This document shows, piece by piece, positions 1-8,643 of a stretch of DNA of 64,000 nucleotides (its first letter is position 1; each line of letters opens with the position of its first letter). The stretch is from Silvanigrella paludirubra (GTDB lineage Bacteria; Bdellovibrionota_B; Oligoflexia; Silvanigrellales; Silvanigrellaceae): assembly GCF_009208775.1 (NCBI RefSeq), contig NZ_WFLM01000007.1, positions 1 through 64,000 of the forward strand. Reading direction: 5' to 3'. Under the pieces are notes generated by a model. The model saw only the letters and a program-made list of their open reading frames with translations, searched no databases and was not told the origin of the DNA. Position numbers and translations under genes: made by a program.

Positions 1-26
1 GTAGCTCTGCGCAGCCTTTTAATCTT

Positions 27-61
27 AAATCCCACTTCAATAGAAGTGGGATTTTTTTTTT
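27..61 (+). terminator. Rho-independent terminator of an upstream gene outside the window
   Basis: The arms CCCACTTC (31-38) and GAAGTGGG (43-50) form a perfect stem, extended by four A-T pairs, around the loop AATA, followed by a run of T. It would end a plus-strand transcript that begins before the window. The 26 bases before it are too few to identify the gene. Confidence 0.85.
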
Positions 62-331
62 CGTCTATTTTTCTGCCTTATTCTCTTTCCATCTCTAGGA
101 ATTGTTCTAATTTTGAATCATTATTTTATAATTTAGACTGCATTTTTATTTATTTTTAGAAAAACTAAAATAATATTTTCATGAAATGAATATGTATTGA
201 CTGATAAATTAACAAAGTATAATGCTTGAGTTAGTTTGGCTGAATTGTTAGCTCTCTCTTTCTTTTTTGAATTTCTAACTTTTTTTAGTCTTTGAACTAT
301 GTCTTTAATCCTCATTCAAAAGTAATAAAAC
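62..331. other. Intergenic region, no supported gene
   Basis: A 270-base AT-rich stretch between the terminator and the helicase gene. A 60-codon minus-strand reading frame (315 to 133) is present, but it has no visible ribosome binding site and no family I recognise, so I do not call it. The promoter of the helicase gene should lie here; I see no convincing -35/-10 pair. Confidence 0.5.
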
Positions 332-1735
332 ATGATAATCCTTGATAGCTATTTAAAAATGTTGAATATAGAACAATTGACTCCAATTCAGAAAAAATGT
401 ATTGAACCCATTTTTAATTCACAATCCGTTTTTGCCCTTGCACCAACTGGTTCTGGAAAAACATTAGCATTTGTTTTGCCATTGTTATTAAAAATTGATT
501 CTCAATTAAGAGAGCATCAAACATTAATTTTAGTTCCAACAAGAGAACTTGGAAATCAAATAGCTATTGTTGCTACTAAAGTAGCAAATGCTATTCAATC
601 TATAGATAAAAAAAATATTTTGATTCGTACGGCATTTGGTGGGACTCCAATTGCTTCACAAATTGAAGAGCTATCAAGAAAGCCCCATGTTATTATTGCT
701 ACTCCTGGCCGAGCTATTGATTTGCTTGAGAGAGAAGCTATTTCTTTTGATCATTTAAAAAGCTTAGTTCTTGATGAAGCTGATATCATGGTTGGAATGG
801 GTTTTTCCGATCAAGTAGAAGAGATTTGCAACTATCTTCCAATCGAATTACAAGTATGTCTTTTTTCAGCAACTAAAAATGATAAAGTAAGTATGCTTGA
901 AAACTTACTTCTAAAAAATGCAAAATTTATCACAGCAAAATTAGAGAATGAATCTTCTGGTGAAAATCAACTTCAGTCTCCAAATATCAATCACTATTTT
1001 TATTTAACTTCCAAAGAAAATAAATATAAAAGTCTGACTGAAATTTTAAAAAACTCAGATCACAAACAAAATCAAAAAGGGATTATTTTTTGCCATACAA
1101 GAGAAACATCTCATCAATTGGCAGAATCATTAAAAAAAGATGGATTTAAAGCAGATGCTTTGACAGGTGAACTCGGACAAGTTCATAGAAATAGCATTAT
1201 GAGAAATTTTAAAACAGGGAATTTAAAATATTTAGTTGCTACAAATATTGCTGCAAGAGGTATTGATATATCTTTGTTACCATTAGTTATTCATTTTGAT
1301 ATTCCTTATACAAATGAAGAATATATCCATAGGTCAGGGCGAACAGGTAGAGCAGGTAATTTTGGATCCTCTGTTGCTTTATGTGAAGATAAAAATTTAA
1401 ATTACTATTTAAATATGATGAAAGAAATTGGAATATCTTCAAAAAAATATGAGTTTGAAAGCCTTAAGGAACAAAAAGTTCAAAATAGCTTTTCAGAGCA
1501 AAAAATGAATTTTGTTAAGTTGTACATTAATAAAGGTAAACAAGATAAAATGCGTCCAGGAGATATTGTGGGTGCTTTTATAAAAGAATTATCGTTTGCT
1601 AAAGAAGATGTAGGAAATATCTTTATTTTTGATAACTTTACTCATGTAGAAATTAATGAAGATAAAATTGATATTGTTAAAAAATCTAAATTTAAGATAA
1701 AAAATCTTCAAGTCAGAATAACAGAAGCAAAATAA
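332..1735 (+). CDS. dbpA: DEAD-box ATP-dependent RNA helicase, DbpA-like
   Basis: This 467-residue protein has the two RecA-like domains of a DEAD-box helicase. The Q motif includes LTPIQ (16-20), Walker A is APTGSGKT (37-44), followed by PTREL (69-73), TPGR (124-127), DEAD (148-151), SAT (179-181) and HRSGRTGR near 334-341. The last ~70 residues, with RPGDIVGA at about 409-416, match the DbpA/CsdA RNA-binding domain that in E. coli DbpA recognises 23S rRNA hairpin 92. The likely role is ATP-driven RNA remodelling during 50S assembly. Length is close to E. coli DbpA. No strong ribosome binding site precedes the ATG at 332, and an in-frame ATG at 359 is an alternative. The gene abuts the convergent yihY-like gene with no gap. 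A general DeaD-type helicase is the main alternative. Confidence 0.88.
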   Translation: MIILDSYLKMLNIEQLTPIQKKCIEPIFNSQSVFALAPTGSGKTLAFVLPLLLKIDSQLREHQTLILVPTRELGNQIAIVATKVANAIQSIDKKNILIRTAFGGTPIASQIEELSRKPHVIIATPGRAIDLLEREAISFDHLKSLVLDEADIMVGMGFSDQVEEICNYLPIELQVCLFSATKNDKVSMLENLLLKNAKFITAKLENESSGENQLQSPNINHYFYLTSKENKYKSLTEILKNSDHKQNQKGIIFCHTRETSHQLAESLKKDGFKADALTGELGQVHRNSIMRNFKTGNLKYLVATNIAARGIDISLLPLVIHFDIPYTNEEYIHRSGRTGRAGNFGSSVALCEDKNLNYYLNMMKEIGISSKKYEFESLKEQKVQNSFSEQKMNFVKLYINKGKQDKMRPGDIVGAFIKELSFAKEDVGNIFIFDNFTHVEINEDKIDIVKKSKFKIKNLQVRITEAK

Positions 1736-3025
1736 TTAAGATTGATTTTTGTTAAATATATCAATTATTTCATGATATTCTGTACTATTAATAAGAATAT
1801 CATCTAAAATTATATTTTTAAGAAAATCTATGTTCCCTTGATCTTTTGTTATTGCCAAATATGATGGTAAATAATGAGGATTTTTTTGTTCATGATCAGA
1901 ACTACATATAATATTTTTTTTAATCAGGTAATCTAGCCATATTTCAACATCAATTGGGTTAATATCCGTAACTTTTGTTATATATGACTCTGAAGATGGA
2001 ATATTTTGATATCGATATAGATTTCTAATTGTTTTATAAATTTTTAAGCAATCTACAATTCCTTTGCTTGGAAAAATATTAAATTTGGAATTTTTTTTGA
2101 AAAATAATATTTTTTGAGTAGCAATAGTAAAAGAAGAGCCTGTTAAAATTGTTATCCATATTAAACGTATCCAAACAAAAAATAATACAGCTATAATAGG
2201 AACCGAGCCATAAATATGGCTAGGATCAGTTGCTAGGGCTCTTTTTGCAATGTGCACGTTTACAAATTGAAGAATTTCAAATAAAACATTTGCAATAATT
2301 CCGCCAAATAATGCAGATTTAAAACTTATTTTTTTGCTTGGAATAGCGTAAAAAATAATTATAAAAAAAACCCATTGAAATAAAATTCCAATTGAAAATC
2401 TAAATATTTTAATAGAATGACTGTTTAAAAAAAAATGATCATTTATTTTTGTAAAATTAATAAATGAGTCTGATTTAATGGAAGCTAAGGCAAACAAGAA
2501 AGGGGTTATAGTTATGATTAACCAACACTTTGCTAGTCTATTTAATATATTTGATTTGTTTTTGAATTCCATAATTTCATCTATGGTATCTTCAATTTTT
2601 AATATTAATAATATTACTGTAAATAAAAATGTTAAAAAAGAAATAACGCCTAATTCTTTTAATTGAAGATTTGAAATAATTGATTGTAAATATGATAATA
2701 TTTCAGAGCCAGCATGATTTCCAAAATGTTTCGTAATAATAGGTGAAATAACTTCATTTAAAAAATTATTAAAACCATTAAAAGCGTGAATAAATGTAAA
2801 TATAACCGCAATTAAAGGAACAAGAGATAAAATTGAAATATAAGATAATTGAGCAGATTTTTCTGAAAATTTTGAGTTTTTAAGTATGAAAATAGCTTCT
2901 CTAAATATAAGTTCTATTTTTTTTAATAAAATATTTTTATTTAAAATAAATAAAATTTCACGTGAATTTGGTCTTTTAAAAATTTTTCTAATAAATATTT
3001 TCATATAATTTAAAAATTTATTCAA
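1736..3025 (-). CDS. YihY/virulence factor BrkB family inner-membrane protein
   Basis: A 429-residue integral membrane protein. About 50 basic N-terminal residues precede roughly six hydrophobic segments (about 58-88, 118-145, 165-185, 208-230, 240-262, 272-300), then a soluble C-terminal tail of about 110 residues. The first membrane segment (SYISILSLVPLIAVIF) is typical of the YihY/BrkB (UPF0761) family, once mis-assigned as ribonuclease BN. The biochemical function is not settled. The C-terminal tail looks like a winged-helix-type extension seen in some members; this part is inference. The stop codon directly abuts the stop of the convergent helicase gene, leaving no room for a conventional intergenic terminator. 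Confidence 0.82.
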   Translation of the reverse strand: MNKFLNYMKIFIRKIFKRPNSREILFILNKNILLKKIELIFREAIFILKNSKFSEKSAQLSYISILSLVPLIAVIFTFIHAFNGFNNFLNEVISPIITKHFGNHAGSEILSYLQSIISNLQLKELGVISFLTFLFTVILLILKIEDTIDEIMEFKNKSNILNRLAKCWLIITITPFLFALASIKSDSFINFTKINDHFFLNSHSIKIFRFSIGILFQWVFFIIIFYAIPSKKISFKSALFGGIIANVLFEILQFVNVHIAKRALATDPSHIYGSVPIIAVLFFVWIRLIWITILTGSSFTIATQKILFFKKNSKFNIFPSKGIVDCLKIYKTIRNLYRYQNIPSSESYITKVTDINPIDVEIWLDYLIKKNIICSSDHEQKNPHYLPSYLAITKDQGNIDFLKNIILDDILINSTEYHEIIDIFNKNQS

Positions 3026-3062
3026 ATTAAATTCGCCAAATTGAATTTATAAAATTTACAAA

Positions 3063-5234
3063 TCAAATAAGTATCTCTAATTCTGTTTCTTTTGTAAAGT
3101 TATTCAGAACATTTTTTCCTACAATAAGAACAGTTAGTACAGAATTTGCTAGAGAAGGATCGTTTGTAAATAAAATACCTTCCCTTATAAGCGGTTTAAA
3201 ATCATTTGAAAGTTGGATAGGAAATTTTTGTTCTATGAAAGAAGAAAATTCAGAAATAGTTTTAAATTTTTCATTCTTTAGGATATCTATAACTCGAATA
3301 TGCGCCCAAATTGCAAAAGCTCCTGTTTGAATTCGTTTAGAAACTTCTATAGCAACTCTTCCCATAGTGTATCGAGGGTTTATTTCTGATAAATGTTTTA
3401 ATCTAAAACCATATTTTGAATTTATATCTTTATATATAAAGGCATCAATTCCATAAGGACCTTCAAATTTAAAGTCACATAAATAATTTGATATTAATAA
3501 AGAAGTTTGAAGTAATATTTCTTCGATTCCATTATAAATAGAATATTTATTATACATAAATTTCGCTAGTTCTTTAGAAAGGTCGTCGGTTTTTTTGCCT
3601 ACAAAAGTTGCTTTATATTGTCCTCTTGAGTCGGTTATAAATCTTGTCATGCCTATAGCAACATGTTTTTTTTCTTCTGAAATTTTTGCTTGGTATGAAA
3701 GGTCAACAACTTTATTAAACCAGGGTTCAATAATAATAGAATTTTGTTCCTTTAAAATTTTATTAAGCCAATTGGTTTCAGCCACCGTAAGTTCGTTAGA
3801 TTTAACTCTAAGCATATTTTGACCAGAGCAGCCATAAGGAGCCTTTAAAACAACTGTATCAATTCCATCTATGGCTAAAAATGTCTCAATATTTAATAAC
3901 ACATCATTTACATTAAATGAGACAGATGGAAAAGTATTTTCTGAAGGCAAAATATCTATTAAATCGGTAAAATTATGTTTAATTTTTTGAATTAATGTTG
4001 CTGAAATTTTTTTCGAATAAAGCTCTTTTATATTATTTTCATAAAAATTTTCGTCAAAAATTTCTTTTTGAAAATTACTTTTTATAATAAGTTTATTTTT
4101 TAAATTTTTAAGAGCATTTATGCTTTCTGGACTCCAACCCCATGGTGAAATATTACTAATATAATTTTGTAAAATAATATTACTATCAATGTTATTTTTT
4201 TTAAATTCAAGCCATTCAGGGATTGTATAACCGCAATCTTGTATCTTTTTTAAAAAAGATACACTAGGTTTTTTAGAAATTAAAATAATATCATCTTTTG
4301 AAGCAAAAAATTGCATTAAGCTTGCACAATCATTTTGTAAATTTGCTATTGATTTTGAAGGAGTAAATCCAACTTTTTTTCTTGCAATTTCTTGTTCACA
4401 TGCAGGGTTGAAGTAATAGATATTTGGTGGACGTCCTTTAGAGGAGGAAAAAACAGATAATTCAGCAATAAATTGATCGGATAATCCTGCCGCTTTTCTT
4501 CCTGCCATATCAAAAATAATACCTTTTGCTCTTGCTGGTGTTAAAGGTAGATCTAAAGCGCTTGTATAGGACTTCCATTCAGTATTAGATTGATCTCTCC
4601 ACCTATTGAACCAAGTTACGCCGTGCTTAACATGGCCAATTTCTTCTAAATAAACAGTCTCAAGAATTTCAGCAGTTTTAAAATCTTTAATTTTATACAT
4701 GAGATCTCTATAAAATAAAGAATAGTCCAAGTTTGCTTGCTCAAAAGTCAAACTCATTTTTGTAACAAAATCCATAGGTGATTTCATTTGAGATAAACAA
4801 TTCCAAAAAAAATCATTAACTGGAATTTCACCAAAAGTAACATTTAATTCTTTCATTCTTTTTAAATACAAAGACATGTGTTTTTGTTCTTCAATAATAG
4901 TTCTTGCAATACCCATTCTAAAATTTTTTGGTGCTTGTGGAAATAATAATAACACAAGCGCCATTATTTCCATTGCAAGAAGTTCATGATTTGCAAAAAA
5001 ATGGAGAACATATCCTCTTTGTATTTCATCTTCAATTTGTTCTCTATTAGGAAACGGAATTTTTTTTGAATTTAAATTTTGATTGAATTGAAGAGCTAAA
5101 GGCCTTCCAGGAGTTTTAGGTGCAATAATTTCCTTATATGGAATTTCATCAGTGAGTATTTTTGGATCCAAAAGTTTGTCACTAGATATATTTGTACCAA
5201 ATAAAATTATTTCAGCGAATTCCTTTAATTCCAT
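3063..5234 (-). CDS. DUF455 ferritin-like domain fused to an ATP-grasp-like domain
   Basis: This 723-residue protein has two parts. Residues ~1-260 match the DUF455 (COG2833) ferritin-like family, with candidate metal ligands HE at 83-84, EEQKH at 115-119, E165, E192 and EEIGH at 197-201, arranged like a four-helix di-iron bundle. Residues ~440-720 look like an ATP-grasp ligase: a lysine/glycine strand-loop (VLKAPYGCSGQNM) and a late EINPRYTMG that fits the metal-binding E-x-N of ATP-grasp enzymes. The ~180 residues between could be a pre-ATP-grasp domain. No substrate can be named. An oxygenase-like N-terminal half and an amino-acid or peptide ligating C-terminal half are inference from fold. 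The gene diverges from fliL across 164 bases and looks monocistronic. Confidence 0.72.
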   Translation of the reverse strand: MELKEFAEIILFGTNISSDKLLDPKILTDEIPYKEIIAPKTPGRPLALQFNQNLNSKKIPFPNREQIEDEIQRGYVLHFFANHELLAMEIMALVLLLFPQAPKNFRMGIARTIIEEQKHMSLYLKRMKELNVTFGEIPVNDFFWNCLSQMKSPMDFVTKMSLTFEQANLDYSLFYRDLMYKIKDFKTAEILETVYLEEIGHVKHGVTWFNRWRDQSNTEWKSYTSALDLPLTPARAKGIIFDMAGRKAAGLSDQFIAELSVFSSSKGRPPNIYYFNPACEQEIARKKVGFTPSKSIANLQNDCASLMQFFASKDDIILISKKPSVSFLKKIQDCGYTIPEWLEFKKNNIDSNIILQNYISNISPWGWSPESINALKNLKNKLIIKSNFQKEIFDENFYENNIKELYSKKISATLIQKIKHNFTDLIDILPSENTFPSVSFNVNDVLLNIETFLAIDGIDTVVLKAPYGCSGQNMLRVKSNELTVAETNWLNKILKEQNSIIIEPWFNKVVDLSYQAKISEEKKHVAIGMTRFITDSRGQYKATFVGKKTDDLSKELAKFMYNKYSIYNGIEEILLQTSLLISNYLCDFKFEGPYGIDAFIYKDINSKYGFRLKHLSEINPRYTMGRVAIEVSKRIQTGAFAIWAHIRVIDILKNEKFKTISEFSSFIEQKFPIQLSNDFKPLIREGILFTNDPSLANSVLTVLIVGKNVLNNFTKETELEILI

Positions 5235-5283
5235 ATCTTAAATCCTTTTTAACAGGCAGATATTGCATATTCTGGAAAAGATT

Positions 5284-5291
5284 GCCGATAG
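5284..5291 (+). promoter_or_regulatory. Possible sigma-28-like -10 element upstream of fliL
   Basis: GCCGATAG matches the sigma-28 -10 consensus GCCGATAA at seven of eight positions, in the divergent DUF455/fliL intergenic region. No TAAA -35 element lies at the expected distance upstream. A separate TATAAT lies at 5373-5378, 20 bases before the fliL ATG, also without a clear -35. Confidence 0.25.
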
Positions 5292-5398
5292 TTTATGCGA
5301 CATAAAGAACAAACCTGCTTAGTATTTTTATGGCAAACTTACATAAAGAAGGCAATAAAAAATTCACTCTTTTATAATTAAAAGTTTAGGAATTAAGT

Positions 5399-6145
5399 AT
5401 GGCTGATAAAGAAGAAAAAAAAGCAGATGCAAAAAAAGAAGAAAAACCTAAAGATCCTAATGAAAAAGTAGAGAAAAAGAGTCGATTGGTTCTTTTTGCT
5501 GGCATTGGGGGCGTTCTTCTTGTTGCTCTTGGAGTTGGCGGCTTTTTTGTTTTTAAAACGATTTCAGGAAAAAAAAATGTTCAGTTAGCTGCTCAAGGAG
5601 CTACTGCTGACCCACATGCAGACGACCATGGTAAAAAGGACGAAAAAAAAGAAGAAAAAAAAGATGAAAAAAAAGATGCTCATGGGGATAAAAAGGACGA
5701 AAAAAAAGATGATAAAAAAGATGAAAAGAAGGATGACCACGGGAAAAAAGATGAAGGAAAAAAAGACGACCCTAATAAAAAAGATGAAGGAAAAAAAGAC
5801 GATCCAAATGCAAAAAAAGAAGAACCTAAGGGAACAGCAAATTTTGGTGATACTTTCACGGTTCCGAAAATGGATTTAAATTTAGGAAATTCTATTGAAA
5901 ATAGATTTATAAGAATTGCAATTGCAATTGAATATAGGGGTGGCGAAAATCAAGGGTTTGAACTTAAAAAAAGAGAAGCACAAATTAAAGATATAGTTAT
6001 ATCTTCTGTTACTAGCAAAACTCGACTCACTTTAATTTCAGAAAATGGAAAAGAAAACTTAAGAAGAGAAATTTTAAACAGAATTAATGAAGTAACTGAT
6101 AGACCAATTCAAAATGTCTATTTTACTGAATTTTTTGTGGAGTAA
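5399..6145 (+). CDS. fliL: Flagellar basal body-associated protein FliL
   Basis: FliL is a single-pass inner-membrane protein that sits around the stator units and supports motor torque. This 248-residue copy has a charged cytoplasmic N-terminus, one membrane segment (about 30-54), and a periplasmic C-terminal domain (about 150-248) ending in TEFFVE, as is typical for the family. Between them, residues ~73-143 are almost entirely Lys, Asp, Glu, His and Gly, including two copies of KKDEGKKDDPN. That linker is much longer than usual and is encoded by repetitive A/G-rich DNA. AGGAA at 5388-5392 supports the ATG. It opens the fliLMNOPQR-flhBA block, and fliM follows after 4 bases. Confidence 0.93.
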   Translation: MADKEEKKADAKKEEKPKDPNEKVEKKSRLVLFAGIGGVLLVALGVGGFFVFKTISGKKNVQLAAQGATADPHADDHGKKDEKKEEKKDEKKDAHGDKKDEKKDDKKDEKKDDHGKKDEGKKDDPNKKDEGKKDDPNAKKEEPKGTANFGDTFTVPKMDLNLGNSIENRFIRIAIAIEYRGGENQGFELKKREAQIKDIVISSVTSKTRLTLISENGKENLRREILNRINEVTDRPIQNVYFTEFFVE

Positions 6146-6149
6146 ATAA

Positions 6150-7130
6150 ATGGATCAGGTATTAAGTCAGAATGAAGTCGACGCCTTATTGAATGCCGTT
6201 TCGGATGGTCGTGTGGAAGGCCCCGAAGGTGGCGGTAAAGGTGATGCTTCTGGAATAGTTCATTATGATCTTGCAAATCAAGATAGAATTATTCGCGGTA
6301 GAATGCCAACACTAGATATTATTCATGACCGTTTTATTCGTCTTTTTCGAATTTCTTTATCTGCTGCATTAAGAAAGGTAGCAAATATAGGCGTAAATAG
6401 CTCTGGTCCAATTAAATTTGGTGAATTTATGAATTCACTTCCTCTACCAAGCTGTTTAAATATTTTAAGAATTGAACCGTTAAGAGGTTCAGCTGTAATG
6501 GTGATTGAAAGTAAACTTCTATACGCACTTGTAGATAGTTTATTTGGTGGTTCTGATGTTCCTTATACAAAAATTGAAGGAAAAGATTTTACTCAAATTG
6601 AAATTAAAGTAGCAAGACGTATTGTTATGTCAGCGGTAGACGATCTTGAAAAAGCATGGGCCCCTGTTTTTCCACTTAGAATTACATATTCTAGAACAGA
6701 AATTAATCCACAATTTGTTGCTATTGTTCCTCCAAGTGATGTTGTTATTTCTACTGCATTTGATGTTGAGCTCGAAAAAATGAGTGGCTCCATTAAATTA
6801 GTGTTTCCTTATTCTACACTTGAACCAATTAAGTCAAAATTAAGCGTTGGATTTCAAAATGAGCAATTAGAGGTTGATCATATTTGGATTAATAGAATTA
6901 AAACTCAATTAATGGGGACTAGTGTTAACTTAATTTGCAACATGGGTCATTGCTGGATAAATCTACGTGACCTAATGGAATTAAATAAAGGAGATGTCCT
7001 TATATTGGATAGAGATGCAGACAAAGCTTTAGATATTGTAGTTGAAGGAATTCATAAATTTAGAGGAGTTCCAGGTATAATTAGAGGAAATAAAGCAATT
7101 AAAATAACAGAAATAATTGGAGATTATTAA
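6150..7130 (+). CDS. fliM: Flagellar motor switch protein FliM
   Basis: FliM is the middle C-ring protein that binds phosphorylated CheY and sets rotation direction. The 326-residue length is normal. The N-terminal LSQNEVDALL (5-14) is the CheY-binding peptide, followed by a Gly-rich linker, the CheC/CheX-like middle domain (about 50-230) and a C-terminal SpoA/FliN-like domain (about 245-320). The gene lies 4 bases after fliL, and its last codons contain the ribosome binding site of fliN, so the two are translationally close. Confidence 0.96.
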   Translation: MDQVLSQNEVDALLNAVSDGRVEGPEGGGKGDASGIVHYDLANQDRIIRGRMPTLDIIHDRFIRLFRISLSAALRKVANIGVNSSGPIKFGEFMNSLPLPSCLNILRIEPLRGSAVMVIESKLLYALVDSLFGGSDVPYTKIEGKDFTQIEIKVARRIVMSAVDDLEKAWAPVFPLRITYSRTEINPQFVAIVPPSDVVISTAFDVELEKMSGSIKLVFPYSTLEPIKSKLSVGFQNEQLEVDHIWINRIKTQLMGTSVNLICNMGHCWINLRDLMELNKGDVLILDRDADKALDIVVEGIHKFRGVPGIIRGNKAIKITEIIGDY

Positions 7131-7131
7131 T

Positions 7132-7575
7132 ATGGCTGATTTGAATGAAGGGTTTAGACCGGAAGATTTTGGATTGGAACCTGGAGAAGAAGGTGGTGGA
7201 GGAGAGGCTGCTCCAGAAGAATCTCCGTCACCCCCAGCAGCGTCAGGTGGCGGAGGTGGCGCCCCTTCAGCAAAAGAAGATGACACATTAAAAAATATTG
7301 ATTTATCCAGAATGAAAATGGTTTTAGATGTTCCACTTAAGGTAACGGTCGAATTAGGGAGAACAAAACTTCTTGTTAATGACTTACTTCAATTAGGGCA
7401 AGGTTCTGTTATTGAGCTTGATAAAATGGCGGGTGAACCTATGGAAATATATGTAAACGATAAGCTAGTTGCAATGGGAGAAGTCGTTGTTGTTAATGAA
7501 AAATTCGGAGTTCGATTGACAGATGTTATGAGTGGAGTTGGAATGGACGAAAATCACTCAGGTGAAAGTGTTTAA
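7132..7575 (+). CDS. fliN: Flagellar motor switch protein FliN
   Basis: FliN forms the lower C-ring and the docking site for the export ATPase complex. I place the start at the ATG at 7132 (MADLNEGF), because GGAG at 7119-7122, inside the end of fliM, is well spaced for it; an in-frame upstream ATG at 7117 would add five residues with no binding site. The protein has 147 residues: an N-terminal ~50-residue Glu/Gly/Pro/Ser-rich low-complexity tail, then the SpoA domain (about 58-140) with LDVPLKVTVELG, the usual FliN opening, and GEVVVVNEKFGVR near the end. The start lies one base after the fliM stop codon. Confidence 0.95.
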   Translation: MADLNEGFRPEDFGLEPGEEGGGGEAAPEESPSPPAASGGGGGAPSAKEDDTLKNIDLSRMKMVLDVPLKVTVELGRTKLLVNDLLQLGQGSVIELDKMAGEPMEIYVNDKLVAMGEVVVVNEKFGVRLTDVMSGVGMDENHSGESV

Positions 7576-7602
7576 TATATAAAATTCATAAAGGAATTTT
7601 TT

Positions 7603-8613
7603 ATGCTTAGCAAGTCATTGTTTTTCGGGTTGGTAAATATATTTTTTATTTTCAGTTCAACTTATGCTCAAGATAATTTTGATAATAGTGTTCCACCAAT
7701 TCAATATCCTGAGAAAAAAAATGATGAAATGCAATTTAGAAAAGATATAAAAAATTCTTTTTATAAAAATGACGATGTTATATTAAATAATAATAATCAA
7801 GAAAAAAATAATATTATTAATAGAAATATAAAAGATACAAATAAAGATGTTTCAAATGATATAAATAATCAAGCTTCATTTGAAGAATTAATGGGTCAAA
7901 CAATATCAAAGAAAAAAGTAGAAAATAAAAAGACTTTAAATTTAAGCAATAAAGATATTGAGGCACAAGGAAGACCTTCTGAGCTTTGGAAAGTTTTTTT
8001 AATATCTACAATTTTTGTCTCAATTATTGGTTTCTTAGGGTATTTATTAACTAAATTCAGAAAAAGAGGAATGTTTTCTATTTCTAAGTCAGAAAAAATG
8101 ATGGATATTATTTCGACATTATCCATTTCTCCGAAAAGGCAAGTCATGATATTGCGAATTCGAGATCAAGAAATAGTTGTTTCAAATACAGAGACAGGAA
8201 TTAATTTTTTAACTGAAATAAGCGGCGGTTATTCAAATAAAACTCTTCAGGAAAAAAAACAATTACAAATTAGTGATAAATTTTTAATGCCTAAAAATGA
8301 AAAGTCTATTTTAGACAAAGTTGAAAATCAAAATTCATCATCGGAAAAAAATGTTGAAAAAAAATCGGATATATTATTAAAAGCATTAAAAAGTATTAAT
8401 TCAAATAATTTAAATCAAAAGAAAAATAATAATACTGAACAAGCTTCATCAACTACGCAAAATAAATCTGAAGGCTTTCCTAAATATTTAGCGAATCAAT
8501 TTGAAAATGAGAGTAAGAAAGAAATTAAAAAGAAAGATGATGATGGCGACAGTGTTGAAAATGTAACTAATTTAATAAGAGAAAAACTTCGCTCCATGAA
8601 GCCACTTAACTAA
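7603..8613 (+). CDS. fliO: Flagellar biosynthesis protein FliO, long form
   Basis: FliO is a membrane protein that stabilises FliP during assembly of the flagellar export gate. This 336-residue copy starts with a signal peptide (residues 1-22, ending STYA), followed by an Asn/Lys/Asp-rich periplasmic stretch of about 100 residues. One membrane segment (about 128-150) precedes a cytoplasmic region opening with KMMDIISTLSISPKRQVMIL, the recognisable FliO core. The remaining ~120 residues are polar and low-complexity. Classical FliO is about 120-150 residues, so both flanks are extended. Position between fliN and fliP supports the call. AAGGA precedes the ATG. Confidence 0.88.
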   Translation: MLSKSLFFGLVNIFFIFSSTYAQDNFDNSVPPIQYPEKKNDEMQFRKDIKNSFYKNDDVILNNNNQEKNNIINRNIKDTNKDVSNDINNQASFEELMGQTISKKKVENKKTLNLSNKDIEAQGRPSELWKVFLISTIFVSIIGFLGYLLTKFRKRGMFSISKSEKMMDIISTLSISPKRQVMILRIRDQEIVVSNTETGINFLTEISGGYSNKTLQEKKQLQISDKFLMPKNEKSILDKVENQNSSSEKNVEKKSDILLKALKSINSNNLNQKKNNNTEQASSTTQNKSEGFPKYLANQFENESKKEIKKKDDDGDSVENVTNLIREKLRSMKPLN

Positions 8614-8643
8614 TTTTTGTAACTCTTATTTACAGGAGATGGT

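Noticed and set aside
133-315. 60-codon minus-strand reading frame next to the helicase gene
   Set aside because: No ribosome binding site and no recognised family; the N-terminus is Lys/Arg-rich only.
5616-5879. Lys/Met-rich reading frame inside fliL
   Set aside because: It is the +1 frame of the repetitive linker of FliL; the codon pattern is a shadow.
7029-7286. Pro/Ser-rich minus-strand reading frame over fliN
   Set aside because: Antisense of the Glu/Gly/Pro-rich FliN N-terminus, not a gene.
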